From positions 310,001 through 374,000 of the forward strand of contig JABANP010000002.1 in NCBI GenBank assembly GCA_013115135.1: a stretch of 64,000 nt of DNA, given 5' to 3'. The DNA comes from Perkinsus olseni (taxonomy: Eukaryota > Perkinsozoa > Perkinsida > Perkinsidae). Shown here in pieces: positions 1 to 16,694 of this stretch. A program made the position numbers and the translations under genes. Position 1 is the first letter of the stretch. Every line of letters starts with the position of its first letter. A model generated the notes under the pieces. It was not told the origin of the DNA and searched no databases. It saw nothing but the letters and a program-made list of their open reading frames with translations.

Positions 1-118
1 ATGAAGCTCCCTACGTCGTATCCAGCCTCCGAGCAGCATCACAATGGTGTGGGAACCGATATAGCCCATGCCCACCAGTACACAGCACACGGCCTTTGGA
101 CGACGACGGGCCTACCAT
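1..118 (-). pseudogene. Broken copy of the first exon of UDP-glucose 4-epimerase
   Basis: Read on the minus strand from an ATG at 118-116, this matches the start of the intact epimerase at 528-1640: SSKGRVLC, then a glycine-rich NAD-binding stretch equivalent to GGMGYIGSHT. After VLCTGG an extra base breaks the frame, and a second indel follows just before the segment equivalent to AGYD. The GTAGGG donor that ends exon 1 in the intact gene is still present. The homology runs off the low-coordinate edge of the window, so the rest of the copy may lie outside. I infer a tandem duplicate that has decayed. Two sequencing errors so close together are possible but less likely. Confidence 0.6.
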
Positions 119-130
119 GCTTGCTACTAG

Positions 131-527
131 GACAACAGAGAAGGCACTGCCAAGCAACGACTCGACGATCGATACACCGGAGCACCTGCGGACACCCAAG
201 ACACTGACGCTCGAATGCGCTCGCCTCGGACTGAAACCAGAATAGAATTAACCAAAAACATTAGTAAGGACGAAAAGGCATCCGAAATTTCTCAACTCAA
301 TTTCGGTTCCCAGCATCCGTTCTATCCACCTCGACGTGCAGCGCCCCCAGCAACAATTGATACCAACTCAACAACCCTATCGTAGTATACACGATGACTC
401 CGACGGAACCATCTTGTTAGGAACAACAACAAAGTCACTGATATTTAGCAGAATCGTACTACTAAACAATCACCGTCGAGCAGCACCTCGCCGCAGCGGT
501 GACACATTGGAGTCAGCCGAGTACAGT
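131..527. other. No gene recognised (about 0.4 kb between epimerase copies)
   Basis: Low-similarity sequence between the broken and intact epimerase copies. It is probably the upstream region of the broken copy and the 3' flank of the intact gene, both read leftward. I see no conserved coding segment. Confidence 0.4.
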
Positions 528-1640
528 CTACTGAGCTTCCTCCTTAGGGGCCTCCTTATCGTAACCATAAGGATTCTCACTCTGCCACTTCCAAGCGTCC
601 GTCATGATCGTCTTCATGTCACGAGTAGCCTCCCATCCCAACTCCTTCTTAGCCAGAGCAGGGTTGCAGATAACACTGCCCAGATCACCGGGACGACGGG
701 CGACAACCTTGTAGGGAATCTTTCTTCCCGAAGCTTCCTCGAGGCCCTTGACCATCTCGAGCACGCTAGCGCCACGTCCAGTACCGAGGTTGTGGATATG
801 AGCACCATGAATATCATCACGCAGAAGGTAGGTGACAGCCTTAACATGAGCGTCGGCCAAATCCATAACATGGATATAATCACGGACGCCTGTTCCATCA
901 CGGGTATCATAATCATTGCCGAAGACGTTGACGCAAGGGCGACGGCCGACAGCAACCTGCTGCACGTATGGCATCAGATTGTTGGGGCGACCGTTGGGGG
1001 ATTCGCCGATAAGACCGGAGGGATGGGCACCAACAGGGTTGAAGTAACGGAGAAGCTCGACCTTCATGTCCTTATCAGCGACACAAACGTCCTCCATGAT
1101 CTGCTCGGTCATGAGCTTAGTCTGGCCATAGGGGTTGATCGGTCCGAGGGCATCAGTCTCGACAAGGGGCCTCTCCTGCGGCTTGTACACAGTAGCGCTG
1201 CTAGAGAAGACGACCTTCTTGCAGTCGTTCTTGATCATAGCCTCCAACATAGTGATGGTACCGCTGATGTTATTATGATAGTACTTGAGGGGCTTCTCGA
1301 CGCTCTCACCGACGGCCTTGAAACCAGCGAAGTGGATAACACAGTCGAAGTGCTCAGTAGAGAAGAGCTTTTCCATGGCAGCGGCATCACAGCAGTCAGC
1401 CTTGAAGAAGGGGACATCAACACCCGTGATGGTCTTCAGACGCTCGAGGACGATCGGGTTAGAGTTGGACAAATTATCGAGGATGGCGCACTGAAAAGAA
1501 CGGTGAAGTACAGAGAGCAACAGCGAGGAAAGCCCTACATCATAGCCGGCCTGAAGGAGCTGCACGATGGTGTGGGAGCCAATGTAGCCCATACCACCAG
1601 CGCATAGTACGCGGCCCTTGCTGCTAGTAGAGACGGCCAT
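528..1640 (-). CDS. galE: UDP-glucose 4-epimerase (two exons, one 48-nt intron)
   Basis: The enzyme interconverts UDP-galactose and UDP-glucose, linking galactose metabolism to glycan precursors in the cytosol. It is an extended short-chain dehydrogenase. Visible motifs are the N-terminal NAD-binding GGMGYIGSHT, the catalytic serine in VFSSSATVY, and the catalytic Tyr-x-x-x-Lys in NPYGQTK. The protein ends KEAPKEEAQ at a TAG at 530-528. I start at the ATG at 1640 (MAVSTSSKGRV), because the 45 upstream in-frame residues are not epimerase-like. An in-frame 48-nt stretch at 1491-1538 has GT-AG ends and interrupts the conserved run between AGYD and CAILDNLSNSN, so I treat it as an intron. Spliced length is about 354 residues, normal for the family. 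A damaged copy lies at the left edge of the window. Confidence 0.93.
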   Translation of the reverse strand: MAVSTSSKGRVLCAGGMGYIGSHTIVQLLQAGYDVGLSSLLLSVLHRSFQCAILDNLSNSNPIVLERLKTITGVDVPFFKADCCDAAAMEKLFSTEHFDCVIHFAGFKAVGESVEKPLKYYHNNISGTITMLEAMIKNDCKKVVFSSSATVYKPQERPLVETDALGPINPYGQTKLMTEQIMEDVCVADKDMKVELLRYFNPVGAHPSGLIGESPNGRPNNLMPYVQQVAVGRRPCVNVFGNDYDTRDGTGVRDYIHVMDLADAHVKAVTYLLRDDIHGAHIHNLGTGRGASVLEMVKGLEEASGRKIPYKVVARRPGDLGSVICNPALAKKELGWEATRDMKTIMTDAWKWQSENPYGYDKEAPKEEAQ

Positions 1641-1881
1641 AATAATAGGAACGAAGACGACAGGAAAGAAAGAGAACCTGAATGATGACTGAATACCTGT
1701 CCTGATTGCCGAGACGACAACAGCACCTCGGTCGCTGCGAGAGACGCTTTTGACTCGGCGGAAGTTCGGCAGCATTTACCGACTATACACTACTACGATT
1801 AGTATCAGAGCATCAGTGTAAATGCGCTTAGGCTAGCACACAGGACGAAGCTACGGTCATTGGTTCCGCCGGCCAAAAAGA

Positions 1882-1969
1882 CGGAGCGAAGCGATTCACA
1901 TTGCGCAACTTTCCAAGCGGAGCGAAGCGAATCGTGTGTGACATTTTTCTAAGCGGAGCGAAGTGATTC
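1882..1969. repeat. Three spaced copies of a CGGAGCGAAGCGA motif
   Basis: Three copies sit at 1882-1897, 1915-1933 and 1951-1969, each reading approximately CGGAGCGAAGCGATTC with small changes (AGCGAAGCGAATC, AGCGAAGTGATTC). The unit has internal dyad character (GCGAAGCG). Close relatives occur at 3831-3846 (inside a B56 intron), 48771-48790 and 60177-60192. The stretch lies upstream of both the leftward epimerase and the rightward B56 gene. Function unknown. Confidence 0.7.
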
Positions 1970-2443
1970 GTATTTGACAACTTCATGTTGAAGTACTGCA
2001 ACCCTCGCTGCTTTTTATTGGTTTCTCGACGGGTTCCCCAATGCACGAAGCAGCGAGATGCTCAGGACGTTCATGCGGATCTCTTTCGTGGCTCGGAGTT
2101 CACCTAAGAATCCTATCACTGCATGGCAGGTGTATTAAACCGAATTTTGCTGCGTCCATCCGTGTTCTCCATCTTGCGCTGATTGATGAGTGTGAGGATA
2201 CTGTGGGCAACGATGCCAACCGGGACCTATGGAACCCAGCTGCGAGGGGGGCGATCATACATAGTAGCATTATAGCCCAGCCCTGTCGTTATAAGCGCCA
2301 TTGCCTTTGGATTCGCCTCTAGCTCGCTCCTCGTTCTGTCCGCTGCGTGCGATGCTTCCGGTGTGACTAGTAGAATGCTATGAAGTCGTTGGCAGTAGTC
2401 TCATTTACCCATAACCCCGTACAGGGGTCGTACAGTGCCCATC
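1970..2443. other. Intergenic, no gene recognised
   Basis: Divergent intergenic space between the epimerase and the B56 gene. The open frames here carry no motif I recognise. It presumably holds promoter elements for B56, but I cannot point to one. Confidence 0.4.
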
Positions 2444-5014
2444 ATGAATCTCATCCAGAGCGTCAAACGGCGGGTATCGAGAGACCGGCTCAGCGGCTCA
2501 TCTCCCTTCAGGAGTAGCAGCGCCAGCCCCTTCCCCATTGTACAGATCCGTCCTCTCAGGTAAGTCTGCTGGGGGCCGATCCTCCCTGTCGTCCACTGAT
2601 GGTTCGCCGCCTGCTAAGACTGGCATGAACGGTTCAATGACCAGCGGGAGGACAGCAAGGGATCTGGTGAGTCCTAGGGCGGTCTTGACCAAGCACGGTA
2701 GCTTCGCTTCGACCAGATGCTCGACAAGCTAGCTGAGGATCTCCCTGCAAGGGCTATCCTATACAGCCATGACACAGATAACCCCTTTGCTGGGTTACCA
2801 TCACTGCAAGGTGGTAAGCCATCGGCGGCTCACTATTTGGACTGCTCCTCTTTTAGAGACACCCTTTGCGGACCAGCAGTTGGTGCTTCGGTTGAAACTC
2901 CGGGCTTGCCGTGTTGTCTTCCACTTCAATGACGAGACTTCATTCTTCCGAGAGAAGGAGGCTAAGCGTCAGACGCTGCTGGATATTCTAGAGTGGGTAC
3001 TTGGTCGCCTCATACAGAGGCGACCGCGGTTTCTCTCCGCGTCAGCCTTTTCCACTGTGAACTTCATCGTTCGCAATTTGTACTTGAACTGCCTGCTCCT
3101 TTCGAAGGTTTATAAATCAAGCGAGGAACTGCTATGATGACAAGGTTGCCGCGGAAATCGTGGCTATGACGGCTGCTAACATGTTCCGCACGGTAGTATG
3201 ACGGGTGAGATGCGTACACCAGCTGGAGGCTGTAAATGCGAGAGCACTGATGGAATTGGGATTGAAAATTTACGAGGAATGTCAAGTGAAAGATTGTGGA
3301 CATGCCGGGAATCGAACCCGGGGCCTTCTGCATGCGAAGCAGACGTGATACCGCTACACCACACGCCCAGATGAAATTTAATCTGGTTCACCGGGCTCAT
3401 CTCCATACTTTCTCAGTTACCACCTCCTCGGGTTCAAAACCCAATGGCCCTATTCGATTTGGAAGAGGACGAGCCTGTCCTCGACCAGTCCTGGCCCCAT
3501 TTGCAAATAGTGTAAGAATCTTCCGACACGAGGCGAGCCAGGTCGAACATCAGATATGAGATATTCTTTCGGTTCATCGTGTCCAATGAAGTTGACCCTC
3601 GATCCTTAAGAAAACACATAGATCAGAATTTCATATCCAGGTGGGCGTCACTACGGACGGTCCTTCCACGCCTCCCCTTGCCTTGTCCCTTGTGCAGGTT
3701 TCTCGCTACTTTTGAATCCGACGATGCCCGGGAGAGGGAGTATCTTAAAACCATCTTGCACCGTATTTATGGTAAGCGACATTACTCGACGATAGCGTCC
3801 TTTTTATCGTGTTATGATCGCCAGACGCGGCGGAGCGAAGCGATTCATGTTGTGTATTTTCTCTCGGCAGGTAAAATGATGGCCATGCGAGCGTTCATCC
3901 GCCGCTCACTACAACATTTCCTCATGCGTATAACCAGCGAATCTGCTGGCCACAATGGCGTCGCCGAAATACTGGAGATTCTGGGCTCGATAATTAATGG
4001 CTTCGCCCTCCCTCTGAAGGAAGAGCATAAGCTCTTTCTTGAGAAGTGCCTAATTCCCCTGCACACCGTAAGTCGGCTCCTCGGCGCGGCATGACGATAC
4101 CGACTCGTTAGGCTCGATCGCTCAACGCCTTCTCCCAGCCACTCTCCTATTGCATAGCGCAGTACGTTGAGAAGGACTCCAGGCTTGCAACAACGGTTAT
4201 CAGAGGTACTATGCGTTATCCTCGTCGGGAACCTATTTGTATCGCGCAGGACTTCTCCGTTTCTGGCCGGTAATCAGCCCATCCAAGGAGGTCCAGTTCC
4301 TGACGGAAGTGGAGGAGATCCTTGAGGTATCTCTGTTCATCATAGAGCAACATCATCTCCAAAATGCGGCATTTGCGTTGGGTAGATCATAGGAATTCCG
4401 CAGGCTTGGTGTCGAACTGTGAAGGTCCTTCACTGAAGGAACTCGTGGCACTCCATCAATTTCTCTCTTTCTTTCAGCTCACTCAGCCGCCAGAGCTGGA
4501 CGAGGTCAAGTTCGAGCTCTTTAGTAGACTGGCCAAATGCCTCGTCAGCCCGCATTTCCAGGTGACTCTAGTCGACTAGAGTCACGTCATCTATCATCGA
4601 TGAACTGCAGGTTGCTGAGAGGGCCTTGTTCTATTGGAATAACGATGCGCTCGTACGAATCATCAACGATAACCGGCGGATGATCTTCCCTATAATTGTT
4701 GGCCCACTGTGAGCTCTACACGGTGAGAAGATACGTGTGCATGCGTGCTGAGCAAGGTACGATAATTCGCTCACTCACTGGAATAGCACAGTACACGGGC
4801 TCACCTGCAACGTGATGAAGTTGTTGATGGAAGCGGACCCTCCCCTATTTGATTCCTGCAGCGCCGCTCACCGAATGGAGTCCGGCAAGTAAGAAGATGT
4901 GGTGGCAACCATGCCGAGCGGTATCTCAGGTCGGACGCGAGTGAATCGCTGCGGGACCTCGCGATGGAAGCTGCTGGAGGAAAACTATCAAGTGATTGCA
5001 AGATTGCAAGATGA
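2444..5014 (+). CDS. PP2A regulatory subunit B56 (14-exon model)
   Basis: B56 subunits target the PP2A core phosphatase to substrates. The HEAT-like core is unmistakable once spliced: KLRACRVVFHF, DLEEDEPVLDQSWPHLQIVYE, KHIDQNFISRF, REREYLKTILHRIYG, then NGVAEILEILGSIINGFALP with PLKEEHK, SYCIAQYVEKDS, LLRFWPVISPSKEV, RLAKCLVSPHFQVAERA and THWNSTVHGL. Exons: 2444-2559, 2645-2666, 2702-2813, 2857-3107, 3417-3511, 3554-3640, 3698-3771, 3871-4067, 4112-4205, 4250-4326, 4478-4561, 4611-4708, 4757-4888, 4930-5014. All phases agree and give about 507 residues, usual for B56. The first two exons and the start are inferred, and ATG 2717 is an alternative start. The last intron (4889-4929) is optional, since reading through stops at 4892. 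The 309-nt intron 3108-3416 is far longer than the others and holds a tRNA gene. Confidence 0.92.
3297..3368 (-). tRNA. tRNA-Ala (anticodon CGC)
   Basis: On the minus strand the 72-nt sequence folds into a full cloverleaf: acceptor GGGCGTG with CATGTCC, D-arm GTGTAGCGGTATCAC, anticodon stem TCTGC/GCAGA with loop TTCGCAT, and T-arm CCGGG/CCCGG with loop TTCGATT. The discriminator base is A. The acceptor has the G3-U70 pair that is the alanine identity element. No intron is seen. The gene sits antisense within the long fourth intron of the B56 gene. Confidence 0.95.
4562..4585. repeat. Perfect 24-nt palindrome at an intron donor
   Basis: The first 24 nt of the 49-nt B56 intron 4562-4610 are a perfect inverted repeat with no spacer: GTGACTCTAGTC followed by its exact reverse complement. 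In RNA it would form a 5' hairpin starting at the splice donor itself. Confidence 0.85.
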
Positions 5015-5232
5015 CAGAGCTATGGCGGGATGATTATCCCGCGAACAATTCGTGAGTCCGACGAGGCGGTAGCTCGGATGATGCGCTGGCTCCACGCCAA
5101 CTAGATGCCGCTGGGGGCGTCCTCTTCACAACCATTTGTCGATCGCTGCTCCTCGCCTACTGAGTAACACGCAGGCACACAGCTCAGGAACTAGTGACGG
5201 CTGGTGGTATTTTCCTCTTTAGGTTGAACACG

Positions 5233-5542
5233 ATGGTGGTGCTGGTCGCCGTTTGTACTGTTGGCCTCGCTGCTGCGGCTACCGGAAGCTCTCCTATGAC
5301 TTCACATCACCATGTGTGTACTTTCTCGTAACTTGTTGTGCAACCGTGCAACATCTCATGTAACGTTTTCTCAGCAGTTTGCAAGCCTCTCTGTCGTGTT
5401 CTGTCTCCGCATCAATGGTCATTACCGGATTGCCGTATACATGAATGCGGCTGGTTTCGATCACTGGGCTGTGCGCTACCTTGACGGGGTCGAGTCGCTA
5501 GGGATCAATGACGCTCAGGGCTGCCAGCTAATTATGGCGTGA
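5233..5542 (+). CDS. Small secreted protein, unknown function (2 exons)
   Basis: ATG at 5233 opens a typical signal peptide, MVVLVAVCTVGLAAAATG, a hydrophobic core with small residues before a likely cleavage site near residue 18. Exon 1 is 5233-5313. A GT-AG intron (5314-5374) joins it in frame to exon 2, 5375-5542, which reads QFASLSVVFCLRINGHYRIAV and so on and ends at TGA 5540-5542. Predicted length is 82 residues, and two Cys remain in the mature part. I do not recognise the family. The signal peptide and in-phase intron make it likely to be real. Confidence 0.55.
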
Positions 5543-6031
5543 TACCAATGCTCGATCGTCACCACCAGTGTCACAATTCGTAAAACGTAGAAAATGAGAA
5601 GGCGTATAGAGGTATTGGCATCAGTTGCTCTGAGCGAAACCATTAGGAGGGTCCCATTCATCGCCGTACTGGATACAGAGTAACGCGGCTCAGCCATAAT
5701 AGCTGATAACCAACCGATGGCTAAAGACCGCAACCAATATGGTGATGGAGCGGAGGGCTCTCGGCTAGCACAACTCGGCACGCGTGCATTGTAGAAGGCA
5801 TTGTGCGGCCTTCCTGCTGGGGGGCGGGAATGCAAACTGATTAGCCCTGCAGGGACCAGCATAGCTCCAGATGTATCGCCTTGGGGATGGAAGGCTCGAC
5901 TCCTTCGAGCCTGTTAATGCGGGCTCATGCATTGCAATTTCCGTCCGATGGCCGGGGGCGTCGCCCATACGCGTAGACCGAGCGACTGTCCCGAATTGTT
6001 TTATTCATTGACCGCGAATAGCTTCTTCTGA
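5543..6031. other. Intergenic, no gene recognised
   Basis: Upstream region of the first monooxygenase copy. The last 20 bases before the ATG (CGCGAATAGCTTCTTCTGA) are identical in front of all three copies and contain an AG that could serve as a splice or trans-splice acceptor. That role is inference. Confidence 0.4.
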
Positions 6032-8409
<2,378 letters not shown>

Positions 8410-8931
8410 TCGATCCAAGGGCTACTCCATGGCCGCAGAGTGAAGAGTTTCTTATCAGTTAAAGTTGCGTTCAAAGTTAAAGAGGAGGCTCCCCACGCTA
8501 CACACAAATTCTTTAGCGCGAACTACGAGATAGATGAAGAGCCACTCATAAAGCTGTTATACAAGCCTCATTGCTTTGCAGCCATCACAAGCCAACACCA
8601 ACGCATGAGGGCCATGACTCTCGGTACTCGAACACACACGACCACAGTATGATTTAGAGGGGTAGAATTCTCACAGAGGCAATCCCGATACGGGTGTAAT
8701 CCTAGGGAATGCGATGGTCATGTCCAGAGAACGCCAGGCGGGCACGCGGAGTGTCGCCGTGCAGCAGCCGTGACGTGGCTGTTGTCACGTGACGCTCACC
8801 GAAGGTCCATGAACAACAGATTGGACACCGCTACAGTGACAGGGACACCACTACTGTAAATAGAGAAATTCGATGATTCATAGAAGTCGAGCTGACCGGC
8901 TATCTCATCGACCGCGAATAGCTTCTTCTGA
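8410..8931. repeat. Inter-gene spacer, first copy
   Basis: About 520 bp between monooxygenase copies 1 and 2, nearly identical to the spacer at 11512-12028. It includes a local inverted repeat around GTGACGTGGCTGTTGTCACG. It is non-coding as far as I can see and must carry the promoter of copy 2. Confidence 0.75.
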
Positions 8932-11511
<2,580 letters not shown>

Positions 11512-12028
11512 TTGATCCAAGGGCTACTCCATGGCCGCAGAGTGAAGAGTTTCTTATCAGTTAAAGTTGCGTTCAAAGTTAAAGAGGAGGCTCCCCACGC
11601 TACACACAAATTCTTTAGCGCGAACTACGGGATAGATGAAGAGCCACTCATAAAGCTGTTATACAAGCCCCATTGCTTTGCAGCCATCACAAGCCAACAC
11701 CAACGCATGAGGGCCGTGACTCTCGGTACTCGAACACACACGACCACAGTATGATTTAGATGGGTTCAATTCTCACAGAGCCCATCCCAAAACGGGTGTA
11801 ACCCTAGGGAGTACGATGGTCATGTGCAAAGAACGGCAGACGGGCACGCGGAGTGTCGCCGTACAGCAGCCGTGACGTGGCTGTTGTCACGTGACGCTCA
11901 CGTCCATGAACAACAGATTGGACAGCGCTACAGTGACAGGGACACCACTACTGTAAATAGAGAAATTCGATGATTCATAGAAGTCGAGCTGACCGGCTAT
12001 CTCATCAACCGCGAATAGCTTCTTCTGA
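11512..12028. repeat. Inter-gene spacer, second copy
   Basis: Near-identical repeat of 8410-8931 with a few substitutions and small indels. It shows that the duplicated unit includes both gene and promoter. Confidence 0.75.
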
Positions 12029-14665
<2,637 letters not shown>

Positions 14666-16694
14666 CTGGCGAAGTGGTTGCAAATACCCTGATTGTGATC
14701 AGGACTCAACAAGCTGAGTTTTTTTACTCTTTGATTTTGCAATAGACGATTCTGCACACTCGTACCTTTTTTCGTACGTGCTCGCAAGTAGGCATACTCT
14801 GCTGGTACTCGCACATCCGGTACGATTGGTTTTGCCAGTCTACGCTAAACTCTCTTCACGAGATAGCCTCGCTCACGTTACACCAGTCAGGGGGACAGCA
14901 AAGTTCTTCCCTGACCGCACTAGAGCTTCTCCATTCATTGATTGCTTCGAGTTCGATGTGGGAGGCGAAGGGCAGTTGTTATTCCACTTCAGACGTTGTT
15001 TTTAATGAGGATGCTACAGACACTTAACCAAAATGTAAAGTGCGTGAGACACTGCGTATCGTTATGTTTAATAGTTCATCTCCGATCATGTCCATCGAGC
15101 GGTCCAGGTTGATTGAACCATTCGCTGGTTGGTCGGCTACTTACGCCCATTGTTGCAGGAGAGAAAGCAGCAGCAGCCGCAGTAAAGACAAGTGGTCTCT
15201 TTGGAGTTCGGCATCATTGTGTTGTGTATCGGCATTCAAGCCATGTGAGCAGCAAAACGCGGCTCACTAGCTATGACTTTCGAAGCGTGATCTAAGTCAA
15301 GATAATGAGTACTTAGTGTACGATGATGAGTAATGCAGGAAAATCGTATCATCTCATTTCAGTGTGTAATCTCGTACTCAATGGTCCCATCTTCCTATGG
15401 ATACTTCATAGGATTTGCGTTTAAAGAGTGGTGAAGATCTTGAGCCTCGGCCATGGAAGTCTTGAGATCGGTAGCAAGATAGCATGGAAGAGCTCCCAGC
15501 CCCATGTATAGCTGTGAGTCTCTGTCTCTGTGGCCGTCGTCGCTTATCATCGGTCCTTGCTCACCACAATGACCATCCCTTATGAGTATCAGTATGGGAA
15601 AGGCTGGAGTTAATACTCGTCGGCAGAGCGAAGGAAGAGCGATCCTAGGGCGTCCATCACTACCGATAGACAAGAAAGGCGTTGTCGAAAACCTCATCAC
15701 AGGCGGTACTCTTGACCCTTCGCGTGTGATTTCGTTATTGCACCCAACATCACACTGTGATGATCGCAGCAATTTACCCCATTTCGAGATAGAATTTGAG
15801 GACGCACGTTTCACGTTACTACTAAGTCTAACTAAAGTTGCTCTGTAAGACAGGAAGACACAACACCATGACAGTCAACGCATGTTGCTCGACTCTGCGT
15901 GAGGATACCCTACTCGCTGTGATGGGGCCTCCAAACCTGCAGGTCGAAATGATGAAACAAGATGCGCAGTGGTATCCATGCTTTCTTGCTGTGCTTTTCT
16001 GAGCCGCATGACCAAGTCGTGCACTTCCTTATGACTGTGCTTCACGTTCGACGGTGTACCACCTACGGACACGCATGGCGAATCGAGCAGCGATGGCCAT
16101 TTTCGTCAGGCGTACTTGTGCTCTGCTCGGGCGCGTGTCGCGATCGGCGAGGAGGGGGTATTCTCAGACCAGAGCTGCTCTTGACTTTTCCTAGAGAGCT
16201 CGCAGAGGCGTCGCAAACCGCCAGGACCTCCTTACCCTGCTGGGAGCTCGTCCTCCGTGAACGGGTATGACCCGAAACCGCCATCCTCCCTGCGTTCTCC
16301 TGGCCGGCCTCTCGATCCTCGTGTCCTGATGTTGCTAGCTCAGCGAGAAAGGTACGTAACGGCTCTTAGGCTTGGCACCTTCCGTCCGTATGGACGACTC
16401 TCCCATGCCATCCGCTTGCTCATTCGCCCGACTCGCCCTGTTGGACTGTCTTCATAGTAGCCAAGCTGTAGAAGTCCCCACCTTGCAACACACGGACCTC
16501 GGAATTCCACCGTCTTTCTCTGCTCCCGGCCTGCTTCCTGCAATAGTAATCGAGGGTGGCTTCTCGAGTGCGGCCATCGATCGTTGCCCACATGTCCGTC
16601 ACTCGGCCGTTCACGTTCTCCGATTCTCTCGTAGCACCTGGACTACGGTCAGTTCCAATCGGCAGCAATTGCTGCGCGCTCTAGATCGGAGCAC
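14666..16694. other. Unassigned 2-kb region
   Basis: Between the monooxygenase triplet and the end of the first armadillo gene. Open frames of 60-140 codons exist (for example 15582-15848 on +, starting MSISMGKAGVN), but I see no family motif and no convincing exon chain. There may be a small gene here that I cannot support. Confidence 0.3.

Noticed and set aside
336..1607. Long plus-strand ORF of 423 codons
   Set aside because: It is antisense to the epimerase gene, starts with GTG and has no family motif; codon bias of the true gene keeps it open.
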